From: Alistipes sp. dk3624
Lineage (GTDB): Bacteria; Bacteroidota; Bacteroidia; Bacteroidales; Rikenellaceae
NCBI RefSeq assembly: GCF_009557455.1
Contig: NZ_CP045651.1
Span: 1,054,001-1,118,000, forward strand
Direction: 5' to 3'
Length of the DNA stretch: 64,000 nucleotides
A model generated the notes under the pieces. It was not told the DNA's origin. It saw only the letters and a list, made by a program, of their open reading frames with translations, and did no database searches. This document shows, one piece after another, positions 50,068-59,572 of the stretch. Position 1 is the stretch's first letter; each line of letters opens with the position of its first letter. The position numbers and the translations under genes are program-made.

Positions 50068-51198
50068 TTATGCCCCAAGTTCCCGTTTTAACCATACCGT
50101 CATTACAGGATCGGGAATGATAACTTGACGTTTTTCGATCTCGATAAGCTCTTTTTTTACCAACGCCCGTTTTACGATGCTGACATTGGCCGACGAGCCG
50201 AGTTGGTATTTACGTAGTACCTCCTGTGTGGTAAATTCACTATGAACCCCGTCTAAAATGGCTCGCAGGAAATTCATCTGATAGGTCGTAAGGCTCTCGG
50301 TCTGCTTCTCGAACAGCGGCGTGTTCTGGTCGATAATATCCTGATACGCTTCCTCGAAATCCCGTTCCGTAGCGATTTTGTCCGTATGAACCCATACCAG
50401 CCATGCCAACTGCTGCACATACGAAGAGTGATTGTCTACCCTTTGACAAATCTTTTCGGCCAGCTCTTTCGAGATCTGTTTGCCCGTAGCCTCGAAACGT
50501 CCGCAGATGTAGTCGATCCAATCCGTCGTTCCTATTTTCTGTAAATAAATGGCATCGCCGAACTTGTAAAACGGCAGGCTCTTTTTCTCGAACAGTTCGT
50601 TCATCAAATGTTTTTTGCTGCCGAACAGACAATAAGACACCGATTTTTGCAACTGCCATACGGAACGCAGCCGTTTCTGGAATGTCTTGGAATCCTTGAA
50701 CTCGGCTATCTGTTGGAACTCGTCGATGCAGACGACGATATTGCAACCTTTCTTCTGCGCTATCTTTTCGGGGAGCTGCAGGATTTCATCACTATCGTTG
50801 CTCTTGGGATCTATTTCGAGCGATATGGAAAAATCTGTCATCGGATCTGCACCCATCGAGATTTTGGGGCTGATACGGGAAAGAAACAGTTTGATATTCT
50901 CCAGCCATTCGTCCACCTTCGAGGATGTTTGTTTGAGAACGGCGGAAGCAAAGGCATCGTAAAAATCCCGGTCGCTACGGCATGAGAAAATATCGAGATA
51001 AACGATTTTCAGTTTGTCGGACTGTGCCAGACGACAAGCTTTTTGCACCAAAGATGTTTTACCCCAGCGACGGGGCGAAATCAGCACCGTATTCACACCG
51101 TGCCGGAAATTTAGCAATAAACGCTCCGTTTCTTTCTCACGGTCGGTAAAGTTATCGCCCGATGTCGCAATGCCGAATATAAAAGGTTTGTTCTCCAT
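50068..51198 (-). CDS. Archaeal-type AAA ATPase (STAND/MNS-clade ATP-binding protein)
   Basis: 376 residues from the ATG at 51198; in-frame codons further up lie before the promoter and are excluded. Walker A is SPRRWGKTSLVQKAC, Walker B IVVCIDEFQQI, and the ATPase core resembles the archaeal ATPase group found widely in Bacteroidales. The C-terminal 110 residues form a winged-helix region (FTTQEVLRKYQLGSSANVSI). The cellular role is unknown; relatives are often linked to mobile or defence-rich regions. It lies in AT-rich DNA. Confidence 0.88.
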   Translation of the reverse strand: MENKPFIFGIATSGDNFTDREKETERLLLNFRHGVNTVLISPRRWGKTSLVQKACRLAQSDKLKIVYLDIFSCRSDRDFYDAFASAVLKQTSSKVDEWLENIKLFLSRISPKISMGADPMTDFSISLEIDPKSNDSDEILQLPEKIAQKKGCNIVVCIDEFQQIAEFKDSKTFQKRLRSVWQLQKSVSYCLFGSKKHLMNELFEKKSLPFYKFGDAIYLQKIGTTDWIDYICGRFEATGKQISKELAEKICQRVDNHSSYVQQLAWLVWVHTDKIATERDFEEAYQDIIDQNTPLFEKQTESLTTYQMNFLRAILDGVHSEFTTQEVLRKYQLGSSANVSIVKRALVKKELIEIEKRQVIIPDPVMTVWLKRELGA

Positions 51199-51220
51199 AA
51201 TCTTTAATTGTTGTTCCGCA

Positions 51221-51264
51221 CAAAAATAAGTAATATATTTATTACTAACAATATTATTAGTAAT
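51221..51264 (-). promoter_or_regulatory. Promoter and candidate operator of the ATPase gene
   Basis: On the minus strand TTG (51251-51249) and TATTTTTG (51228-51221) are 20 bp apart, a full Bacteroidetes promoter. ATTACTAA (51241-51248) and TTAGTAAT (51257-51264) form an exact inverted repeat over the -33 element, a good position for a repressor. The leader is about 16 nt. Confidence 0.6.
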
Positions 51265-52204
51265 AAAATTATTAGGAGCACGAGGATTTAGATCGAAACT
51301 CGTTTTTAGCTGTTGTCGCAATACGTCAATTTGTATAGTTACGATTGGACACTTATCGGCAATTCGCATCGTTGCAGGTATTAGTCATTTGCCAAAGCTA
51401 TTTTTGTTCGGGCTTGCCCGTCTGCCACGGAACTAAGGGAGTGACCCCGACCGACATTCGTCGTCGAGAGAACTGCCATGTAATCTGCAAACAGAGGCAA
51501 AGGGCTTATCCAATACAAAGCGAATAGCGAAGAGGAAAACAAATATGCCAACCGGTGCTACGATTGACATAATAGTATTAAAGCGAAAAGGGGGAATAAA
51601 AAGGTTTGAAGTGTCAAACAAGCGGCAGAGACTAAAACATTCATGCTTTCCATGTTAGCAAAATGCCGTGATAACACGAAAAACAATTTAATTTAGTACG
51701 TTAGCCTCTATATATGCTAAAGTAAAGTAAAGTAAACTAAATTAAATAAGTAGGTAGGCATTTGCCTGCCTGTACGGTTATGGCTTTATGAAAATGATTA
51801 CCATTGCAGAGGAACACGAAAAACTTGCTTTTCTCTTTTGGCTGCAATGATCATTCGACGATACGACGTTCAAACAGGCGGGGTAAAAATGGTATCGAAA
51901 ACGGATGAAGGATGTCGAGAGTAGAAGTAAGTGCAAGGTAAGAAACGCAATGAAAATAAAAAATCGGAAAATGGCTTTAATTGACAATTTTGTTTTTCCT
52001 GTGTTCCGCGCCCAAAAGAACAGAACAGACATCTAACTTATCCACAAGCAATTAACCACCACATCTATAAGACTATCCAGGTCTCCGGCGCCGGAATCTG
52101 CTTGCGATCATAAAGGGCATCTTCAAAATGAAAACGATACATACCGTCTCCCCCCCCCCTTTTGGTAGTACCGATCGGTAAAAGCATTTAAATCCCATGA
52201 ATTA
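51265..52204. other. AT-rich region without a supportable gene
   Basis: About 940 bp of low-GC sequence. It contains short tandem copies of AAAGT near 51720 and a run of ten C at 52149-52158. No frame carries recognisable protein sequence on either strand. It looks like eroded accessory DNA. Confidence 0.5.
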
Positions 52205-52627
52205 TTAGGATACCGAATATTCGCAGACGGGGTCACGTTCGCTGTGCACCGAGAAATATCCGTTAACCAATTCCTGATAGAATTGTTTAAGCCCCTGCAG
52301 TCCAAGCGGACTGTTGCTGAAAAATAACACATCCCGACCGGTCTGTACGGCATGTATCGGCAATTCCGTTATCGGACAGTTGCGATAGGCCTGCCGGAAT
52401 GCCTTTTGTTCATTCACGAAGTCAACATAGTCAAACGGATCGTCCACTTGCGGATGTTGTTGATTCATCACGTATGCAATTTTCGAATCCCGGCTCCGGG
52501 CATACATGGCATCGCGCAATCCGACGTGACGTTTAGGCCCGGTACCATTTTCACGAACATCCGGCAGCAATTTTTCCCGGATGTACTGCTCATGAGACAT
52601 CGTTTCCGGGGATGGAACTTCTTTCAT
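52205..52627 (-). CDS. Hypothetical protein or gene fragment, 140 aa
   Basis: An ATG-initiated frame of 140 residues (KEVPSPETMSHEQYIREKLL, with YARSRDSKIAYVMNQQHPQV in the middle). It has a plausible soluble composition and few rare residues, but I do not recognise a family. It is oriented against the RiPP remnants that begin 40 bp away. It may be an intact small gene or the N-terminal part of a truncated one. Confidence 0.4.
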   Translation of the reverse strand: MKEVPSPETMSHEQYIREKLLPDVRENGTGPKRHVGLRDAMYARSRDSKIAYVMNQQHPQVDDPFDYVDFVNEQKAFRQAYRNCPITELPIHAVQTGRDVLFFSNSPLGLQGLKQFYQELVNGYFSVHSERDPVCEYSVS

Positions 52628-52666
52628 GGAGGGAAAACGGTATTGCTCGATCAGTAGGTCAAGGAT

Positions 52667-52798
52667 ATAAGCACATACAACGGATTATACGGCTTGCACA
52701 TGGGACTGTCGGAAGGACTGGCCGGTATCGGTCTCGCCCTGATGGCCGCCGTATCCGGCCGGGAACCCGATTGGGACGAATGCTTAATGATGAGTTGA
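52667..52798 (+). pseudogene. C-terminal remnant of a LanC-like lanthionine cyclase
   Basis: One frame reads YNGLYGLHMGLSEGLAGIGL followed by ALMAAVSGREPDWDECLMMS and stop. GLxEGLAGIGLAL near the C-terminus with a closing PDWDE is typical of LanC-family proteins in Bacteroidetes peptide-maturation loci. A TAG stop occurs a few codons upstream and the rest of the roughly 400-residue protein is missing. Confidence 0.6.
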
Positions 52799-52823
52799 TA
52801 TATTCCACTAACCGAATAAAGTC

Positions 52824-53445
52824 ATGATTACGCGAACCGACATTATCAATTATCTGATCTGGAAACAGGGATACCGCTCGTACCTCGAGATCGGGCTCGA
52901 CGATCCGGAACCGAATTTCACGAAAATCCGGTGCGAACTCAAAGAATCGGTCGATCCTTACGATCCGTCGAGCAACTTCTGTGCGGCATGGACGCAGGAA
53001 GACCTCAACCGGTTTCTCCCCTACCTGACTTACCGGATGACTTCGGACGATTTCTTTGCCGCTTATCCGGATAAAAAGTACGATATCGTATTACCTCGAA
53101 GCGCAAGCCGACCGCGATATCCGTAATTCGCTGATGCACCTGAACGAAGGCGGAGTCGTCGTGATCCACGATTGCCTGCCCGACTGCGAAGCCTCCCAAA
53201 ACGAAGATCATCCCGACGGTTCATGGGTGGGCACGGTCTGAAAATCGATGGTAAAGTACACGCGACACACGCACTGCGACGTGAAAGTGATCGAAACGGA
53301 CTGGGGCGTGGGCCTAATCGAATACACCGATAATCTCGACTTTCAGATTCCGGAGAAGCTGGATATCGAATACGATGTGTGCAGTAAGAAGAGGTATGGA
53401 TTCTTACATATCTACACGGACAATCTGCATATGGTGTTTAAATGA
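52824..53445 (+). pseudogene. Broken class I SAM-dependent methyltransferase
   Basis: The first frame (from ATG 52824) gives YRSYLEIGLDDPEPNFTKI, the SAM-binding motif I, up to KKYDIV near 53090. The expected following FIDGLH-type motif is lost in a small deletion and the homology continues in another frame: LEAQADRDIRNSLMHLNEGG and VVVIHDCLPDCE. A TGA then replaces the expected Trp (GTV-stop-KSMVKY). Two separate lesions mean the gene is dead. It lies 25 bp after the LanC-like tail, as in an operon. Confidence 0.7.
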
Positions 53446-53506
53446 TAAATCAGAGGATTCCGAAAATCTGTAAAAGAGTAGGAAAACTATCTAATCTTTA
53501 TGCCTT

Positions 53507-53801
53507 ATAAGAAAACTTATATTGAAAAAAGAAGTCATAGCGAGGATCGAGCACGACGAAATGAATCAATTGAGAAGAGGAGCAGAAACTTATTTAGAAT
53601 TCCAATGGTCGTGGAGGAATTTCTGATTCTGTTTGCAATCAGACTTGCGGCGTAACCTGTGGAGATAATAAAACTTGTCTCGTTTCATGCAATGGCACAT
53701 GCGACGGCAGCTGCAATTACACATGAGGAAATACATGCCCTGAGACTTGTCATTACACATGTAAAGATTCCTGTCAAAATTATTGGATGAAAATCAATTA
53801 G
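53507..53801 (+). pseudogene. Remnant of a Cys-rich RiPP precursor peptide with GG-type leader
   Basis: An in-frame leader reads RKLILKKEVIARIEHDEMNQ then LRRGAET; this is close to Bacteroidales GG-leader precursors, but the start codon appears changed (ATA). A frameshift near 53605 leads to NGRGGISDSVCNQTCGVTC, then GDNKTCLVSCNGTCDGSCNY, a TGA at 53724-53726, and GNTCPETCHYTCKDSCQNYW. Eleven Cys, mostly preceded by Thr or Ser, fit a lanthipeptide-like or other Cys-modified core. The gene carries at least three lesions. Confidence 0.6.
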
Positions 53802-54110
53802 AGCACGTAAAATTTATTTTGATTGAAATTGTATTAAACGGGGTCGCAAATGCGGCTTCGTTTTCGTTTCTCCAATCACATGGTCAGTCCTTCGAGGCAC
53901 AGGAATCAGATTCATTGATATGAATGCCTTCCATTTAAATTACGCTGCAATTTTTGAATCAGATATTAATATCTTAACTCTATTTCATCTTGTCGATTTA
54001 ACATTTGAGGATTGAAATGCCAGAAGTCGCCGACTTTTTCAGGGAAAGACTCTAGCGCCCCGCATGGAAGCATTAGGTATTCCCGGGGTGATTATCCCTA
54101 TTTTTCAGTA
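53802..54110. other. Intergenic region before the metalloprotease operon
   Basis: About 310 bp, AT-rich on the left. Nothing recognisable was seen apart from the promoter that begins at its right edge. Confidence 0.4.
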
Positions 54111-54141
54111 TTGGTCGCCGAGAGCGTCGCCCATACTTTTG
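54111..54141 (+). promoter_or_regulatory. Promoter of the metalloprotease-TonB receptor operon
   Basis: TTG (54111-54113) and TACTTTTG (54134-54141) are 20 bp apart, a full Bacteroidetes promoter. It lies 30 bp before the ATG at 54172 and excludes the upstream in-frame ATG at 54064. Confidence 0.7.
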
Positions 54142-54171
54142 TGGCACGAAAAAAACCAAATTCGACATACG

Positions 54172-56757
54172 ATGAAAATGCTGAAAACATTCGCTTGCCT
54201 ATTGCTCGCAACGACGGTAACAGCCGCTGCGGTTGCCAAAGACAAAAAATCCGGCAGGCGCAAGGCCGTCGTTGAGACGGCGGCGAAAGATACGACGGCG
54301 GACTCCCTGAGAAACAAAAGCCGCAAGCCGTACGAATCCGTAATTACTCCAGATGCGGAAACCGTCCGCGGATTGGTGACCCTGCATAAGGTCAAATCGA
54401 AATATTATATGGAATTGCCTTATTCGGTCATGGACGCCCAAATGCTGCTGGCCGCCCGCGTATCGGGCATCAGCAACAACCGGGACATCATTGCGGGACG
54501 GATGCCGCACGATCCGCTTTTGATTCGCTGGTCGGCCGACGATGACAAGGTGTATCTGCATACGGTCGACTGTTCGGCCGTATGCGATTCGGCCGAGAGT
54601 ATCGCTCCGGGATTCGAACGGAATAAGATCGATCCCGTGATGCAGGCTTTCCCGATCGCCGCCGTGTCGCCCGACTCGTCGGCCGTTGTGATCGAGGTCG
54701 GAAGTTTTTTCGCCTCCGACCAGAAACCTTTCCGCCCGTTTCTGGACGCTTCCCCATTGGCCAAGTTGTTCGGGTTGAGAGAATCGATGCAGGGCAAATT
54801 CCAGAAAGAGATGTCCGGCGTCGTGTCCATGCAGGCATTTCCGGAAAACGTCAATTTTCGAACGCGGATGGTTTATACGGTTTACGACCATCCTTTCACG
54901 GCCGAGATGACCGTGTCGATGATCCGACTTCCCGAGACTCCGATGCGCCCGCGCTACGGTAGCCCGCGCATCGGTCTGTTCAACAGCCGCAAAGTGAAGT
55001 ATTCGACCGATAAGGATTACCTGGAAACCGTCCGCTATCTCGAGCGTTGGAACATCGCGCCTCGGGACGAAGACCTCGAAAAGTACAAGCGCGGCGAATT
55101 GGTCGAACCGGCCAAACAGATCGTCTATTATGTCGATCCGGTTTTCCCCGACAAGTGGCGTCCCTATATCAAGGCAGGGATTGAAGACTGGCAGAAAGCC
55201 TTTGAGGCGATCGGTTTCAAAAATGCCATCGTCGCCCGCGACTATCCAGACGATCCACAGTTCAATCCGGACGATATCAGGAACACCTGCATTGTCTATT
55301 CGTCGACCAACGTGGCCAACGCGATGGGACCGTCGTGGACCGACCCACGCAGCGGCGAAATCCTACAGGCGTCCGTCTACTTTTTCCATAACGTGATCGA
55401 ACTAGTGCACAACTGGCGTTTCGTCCAGACCGCCGCCGTCGATCCGAAAGCCCGCGCTGAGGTGTATGACACCGAAACGATGGGGCCGATGCTGCGCTAT
55501 GTAATAGCCCACGAAGTGGGGCATACGCTCGGCCTGATGCACAACATGCGCGGGTCGTACGCTTATCCGGTCGACTCCCTGCGCTCGCCTTCATTTACGG
55601 AGAAATACGGCACGACGGCCTCGATCATGGACTATGCCCGCAACAACTACGTCGCTCAACCGGGTGACGGAGTGACGCAACTGCTGCCACCCCATCTCGG
55701 CCTATACGACTATTACGCGATCAAATGGGCCTATCAACCGATATTCGAAGCAAAGACTCCCGAAGAGGAAGTGCCCGTGCTGAACCGCTGGATCGATGAA
55801 AAGGCCGACGATCCGATCTATATTTACGGCGAACAGGCTATTTTCGGTGCGACGGATCCCGCTTCGCAGACCGAATCGCTCGGCGACGACGCGATGAAGG
55901 CTACCGAATACGGTATTCGGAACCTGAAGATCGTTGTCGACAGCCTGCACCTGTGGACCGCCTATCCGGGTAAAGATTACAACCGCACCGAAAAACTTTA
56001 CGAAGAGGTCTTCAAGCAGGCGCGCCGCTATTTGGGGCATGTCATGGTCTATCTCGGAGGTTCGTACCGCTACTATCCGATGGTCGGCTCCGACCAACCC
56101 GCGTTCGAGATGGTTTCCAAACAGAAACAAAAAGAGGCGCTGAACTTTATTTTCGATAAGTTGTACGAACTGCCCGACTGGTACGTCAATCCGCAACTGG
56201 AAAAACTGACGCGGCCGAAAAACGAGGACGTGACCGATTACCAGATGTCCACCGTTCGCACGCTGTTGCTCCCCGGACGGATCGCGCGCATGGAAACCAA
56301 TGCCAAGTTGACGCCTGAAGATGCCTATTCCGCGTCGGAGTACGTTGATGACATTTACAACCGAGTGTGGGCTTCGACGCTAAAAAACAAGCCGCTTTCG
56401 CACAGTGAGCGAATGATGCAATATGCGTTCGTGCAGAGTATGCTGCGCGGGATCGACGCGCTGGACAAGGAGTCATCGTTACGCGGCTTGACTGATTATC
56501 CTGCGGAAGACGAAGGCGCATTCTGGCCCTGCCGCCACATCGAATGCGGCCGGCACGGGAACGGTTTCGAAGACCAGATGACCGGTTCGACCCGTGCCAC
56601 GGATGTGCAGTTGTATGCGACTTCTCTGTGTTATAATCAATTGCGCAAGCTCGGAAAGTTGCTGCGCGCCCGGGTTCAGAGTTCGACGGACGAGCTGGCC
56701 GAGCATTACCGCTATCTGAATTACGAAATCGAGAAGGCTTTGGAGAAAGGCCTCTGA
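54172..56757 (+). CDS. Exported zinc-dependent metalloprotease (DUF5117/DUF5118 family)
   Basis: 861 residues from ATG 54172, which opens a signal peptide (MKMLKTFACLLLATTVTAAA). The DUF5118/DUF5117 region precedes the catalytic domain. The zinc motif is VIAHEVGHTLGLMHNMRGSY (HExxHxxGxxH, metzincin type). The C-terminal region contains SMLRGIDALDKESSLRGLTD and HYRYLNYEIEKALEKGL. Location should be periplasm or cell surface. It heads an operon with a TonB-dependent receptor 47 bp downstream, so it may free a ligand or process a partner protein. Confidence 0.9.
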   Translation: MKMLKTFACLLLATTVTAAAVAKDKKSGRRKAVVETAAKDTTADSLRNKSRKPYESVITPDAETVRGLVTLHKVKSKYYMELPYSVMDAQMLLAARVSGISNNRDIIAGRMPHDPLLIRWSADDDKVYLHTVDCSAVCDSAESIAPGFERNKIDPVMQAFPIAAVSPDSSAVVIEVGSFFASDQKPFRPFLDASPLAKLFGLRESMQGKFQKEMSGVVSMQAFPENVNFRTRMVYTVYDHPFTAEMTVSMIRLPETPMRPRYGSPRIGLFNSRKVKYSTDKDYLETVRYLERWNIAPRDEDLEKYKRGELVEPAKQIVYYVDPVFPDKWRPYIKAGIEDWQKAFEAIGFKNAIVARDYPDDPQFNPDDIRNTCIVYSSTNVANAMGPSWTDPRSGEILQASVYFFHNVIELVHNWRFVQTAAVDPKARAEVYDTETMGPMLRYVIAHEVGHTLGLMHNMRGSYAYPVDSLRSPSFTEKYGTTASIMDYARNNYVAQPGDGVTQLLPPHLGLYDYYAIKWAYQPIFEAKTPEEEVPVLNRWIDEKADDPIYIYGEQAIFGATDPASQTESLGDDAMKATEYGIRNLKIVVDSLHLWTAYPGKDYNRTEKLYEEVFKQARRYLGHVMVYLGGSYRYYPMVGSDQPAFEMVSKQKQKEALNFIFDKLYELPDWYVNPQLEKLTRPKNEDVTDYQMSTVRTLLLPGRIARMETNAKLTPEDAYSASEYVDDIYNRVWASTLKNKPLSHSERMMQYAFVQSMLRGIDALDKESSLRGLTDYPAEDEGAFWPCRHIECGRHGNGFEDQMTGSTRATDVQLYATSLCYNQLRKLGKLLRARVQSSTDELAEHYRYLNYEIEKALEKGL

Positions 56758-56804
56758 ACGACCGTTCAGCAGCAGGGCGAAGAAGTGTGAAAAGAAGGAC
56801 TGTT

Positions 56805-59546
56805 ATGGGATTCCGATTGTTCGTGATATGGTTGGGGACGTTGTGTCTGCCCCCGATGGTCGGGGCGGCTTTTACAGGAGCCGCTTCGCCTCGTAGCGCG
56901 CCGTTTCGCGTACGCGTCATTTCGGCGAAGGACGGCAAACCGTTGCAGGCGGCCGTGACGACCCTCGCTCCGTATGGCTTATGGGCGGTGGCTGGGACGG
57001 ACGGCGAAGCCCTTTTTGCCGATGTTCCGCCCGGGAAAGCCGAATTGTCAGTCTCGTTGCTTGGTTACGAAACGGTCTCGCTAACCGTCGAGCTGAAAGC
57101 GGAAACCGAAGACAGCGTCCGGATCGCGATGATGCCTTCTTCGTTCGCGATGAAAGAGGTCGTTGTCGTCGCCGAGAACAACAAGAGCGGCCTCTCGACT
57201 TCGTCGTCGATCGGCCGTCAGGCGCTTGATCACCTACAGGCGACCAGCCTCAAGGATGTACTCCAGTTGCTCCCTGGTAATTTTCTGGGCAGCAATCCGT
57301 CGCTGATCAGCACCGGACAGTTCCGTAACCGGACGCTCGAAGCAGATAACAACAACGCTTTCGGCGGTTCAATCGTCGTCGACGGCATTCCGTTATCCAA
57401 CAATGCGAACCTGAATGTCGAGGCAGGGGCGTTCAGCACTGCAGGCAAAGGGATCGACTTGCGCGGTATCGGTACCGACAACATCGAGTCAATCGAGGTG
57501 ATCCGGGGCATCGCATCGGCCCGGTACGGCGATATGAGCAGCGGAACCATGCTAATCAAAAGCAAAGTAGGCCGGACACCCGGTCGAGTGCTCGCGCGGA
57601 TCATGCCCGGGATCCAGCAACTTTATGCCGACAAAGGTTTCGATCTGGGCCGCGCCGGAACGCTGAATTTGAGCGCCGATTACGCGCACGGCAAGTCCGA
57701 CCCGCGCTATGCGACCGATACTTATAACCGGGGGCTGCTCTCCTTGATTCATTCGAAGAATCTCGCCGACGGCCGTTGGGCGGTGACGACCCGGCTGGGG
57801 CTGAAGCTGATCCGCGACTGGAGCGGAGCCGACCCCGGCGAGCCGGAACTGGTACGCGGCATGTACGCGCAGAGCCGTCAGTACGGAATTACGTTCAGCC
57901 ATTCGGGGCGGTTCGGCGCGGACAGGCTGCTGATGCGCAGTCTCCATTACGATATCGGATTTTCGTACAGCCGCGACGACGATTACCAAGTCAAGATGCT
58001 TGCACCGGCGGCCCATAACGCACCGGTGTTCAACGCGACCGGCAACTCGACCCAGCAGGCGGCAATCCTGCCGTCCCAGTACGTCGGCAGAGGCGGTACC
58101 GAAGGACGCCCGATCTCTTTTTATGTTCAGCTCGGCGACGATTTTTACCTGGGACAGGAAGGATTTCTCCATCGAATCGCCATCGGAGCCGAACTACGCA
58201 GCGAGGGGAATCTCGGACGCGGATTCTACAACGAGAATCCGAATCTGCCCCTTGCACAGCTGCGTTCGCGTTCCTTTCGCGACATCCCGTTCCTGACGCA
58301 ATTTTCGCTTTACGGCGAGGACCAATTCGATCTGAAAATCGGCAAAACCCAGCTGAAAGTACAGGCGGGTCTGCGTTGGACACTGGCGCAACCCGGTAGA
58401 ACGGAAAGTTTGTCGAGTGTGATGCCCCGGATCAATGCCGCCTACCTGCCTACCAGGGGACTGCGGTTTCGTTTCGGTTACGGCATTTCAGCCAAAATGC
58501 CGGGTTTGCTGTACCTCTATCCCGATCCTGGATATCTTGACATGCAGAATATCAGTGCGACGATCGACGGGACTCCCTATGTCGTTTATACGACCCGGGT
58601 CTACGATCTGACCAACAAGCAGCTGAAACCGATGAAAAACCGCAAGTTCGAAGCAGGTGCCGACGTAACGCTGCACAACGGGATGCGGTTCTCGGTGACG
58701 GCTTTCCACGAACGCGTGAACGACGGGTTCGGAACACTGACCGACGAGTGGATCGCGCCGACAGTGGCACGCTGGGCCTCTTCGGCGGTGTCCGTTGAGG
58801 ACGGGAAGCTCGCATACGATCCCCAAAATCCCACTTCGATCGATACGGTACTGCACCGTATCGATCGTCCGGGCAACTGCCGTCGTTCGGTCAGCCGGGG
58901 GATCGAGTACGATTTCGAACTGGGACGGATTGAGGCGACCGGCACGAGCTTCTACCTGAACGGCTCTTATATCGTCACGCGAAACAACTCGTCGAACAAA
59001 ATCTACAATACGCCCGTCGGTAGCACGACGATCGAGCAAAAGACGATGGTTGTTTACCCGGAAGGATCGTCGACCTCGGTCGATCGGCGTTACAGCACGG
59101 CACTACGGATCGTGCAACACATTCCGTCGATCCGTTTCGTCGTATCGGCTACCGTGCAGGCCATTTTCTACGAGTACAACCGGACGATCAACATTCCCGA
59201 GATTCCGGTGGGATACGTGACGGTCGACCGGAATCATCCCGGGGCGACGGTCTACGTACCCTTTACCGCGGCGCAGCTCGCCGATCCCGAGGCTCGTTTC
59301 GAGGGGTTTATGGTCAAGGATCAGATCTACAAATCGCAGATCAGCAACTTGCCTGAAACATGGCCGCCGCTGTGGTCGGTCAATCTGCGCGTGACCAAAG
59401 AAGTCGGCAACGGTCTTGGCTTCTCGTTCTATGTCAACAACGTGTTCTTCAAGCAACCGTGGCACAAGAGTTCGATCTCGACGACGCTCGTCGAGCGCAA
59501 TTCGAACCTGTTCTCATACGGATTCGAAATAAATGCAAGTTTCTGA
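56805..59546 (+). CDS. TonB-dependent outer-membrane receptor
   Basis: 913 residues from ATG 56805 (a GTG at 56787 is an alternative). A signal-like start is followed by a carboxypeptidase-regulatory-like domain (VRVISAKDGKPLQAAVTTLA), then the plug (ALDHLQATSLKDVLQLLPGN, SIVVDGIPLSNNANL, IESIEVIRGIASARYGDMSS) and a 22-strand-type barrel ending in NLFSYGFEINASF with a final aromatic. It imports a ligand with energy from TonB. No SusD partner is present, so iron, zinc or a metallophore is more likely than a glycan. Confidence 0.93.
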   Translation: MGFRLFVIWLGTLCLPPMVGAAFTGAASPRSAPFRVRVISAKDGKPLQAAVTTLAPYGLWAVAGTDGEALFADVPPGKAELSVSLLGYETVSLTVELKAETEDSVRIAMMPSSFAMKEVVVVAENNKSGLSTSSSIGRQALDHLQATSLKDVLQLLPGNFLGSNPSLISTGQFRNRTLEADNNNAFGGSIVVDGIPLSNNANLNVEAGAFSTAGKGIDLRGIGTDNIESIEVIRGIASARYGDMSSGTMLIKSKVGRTPGRVLARIMPGIQQLYADKGFDLGRAGTLNLSADYAHGKSDPRYATDTYNRGLLSLIHSKNLADGRWAVTTRLGLKLIRDWSGADPGEPELVRGMYAQSRQYGITFSHSGRFGADRLLMRSLHYDIGFSYSRDDDYQVKMLAPAAHNAPVFNATGNSTQQAAILPSQYVGRGGTEGRPISFYVQLGDDFYLGQEGFLHRIAIGAELRSEGNLGRGFYNENPNLPLAQLRSRSFRDIPFLTQFSLYGEDQFDLKIGKTQLKVQAGLRWTLAQPGRTESLSSVMPRINAAYLPTRGLRFRFGYGISAKMPGLLYLYPDPGYLDMQNISATIDGTPYVVYTTRVYDLTNKQLKPMKNRKFEAGADVTLHNGMRFSVTAFHERVNDGFGTLTDEWIAPTVARWASSAVSVEDGKLAYDPQNPTSIDTVLHRIDRPGNCRRSVSRGIEYDFELGRIEATGTSFYLNGSYIVTRNNSSNKIYNTPVGSTTIEQKTMVVYPEGSSTSVDRRYSTALRIVQHIPSIRFVVSATVQAIFYEYNRTINIPEIPVGYVTVDRNHPGATVYVPFTAAQLADPEARFEGFMVKDQIYKSQISNLPETWPPLWSVNLRVTKEVGNGLGFSFYVNNVFFKQPWHKSSISTTLVERNSNLFSYGFEINASF

Positions 59547-59572
59547 AAATCACAATTAACAATAAAAAAACA

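Noticed and set aside
52149-52158. Run of ten C as a phase-variation tract
   Set aside because: It is not inside or directly before a recognisable gene, so switching of a product cannot be argued.
54064-54171. Upstream extension of the metalloprotease from an earlier ATG
   Set aside because: The extension would precede the promoter -7 box, and the ATG at 54172 opens a proper signal peptide.
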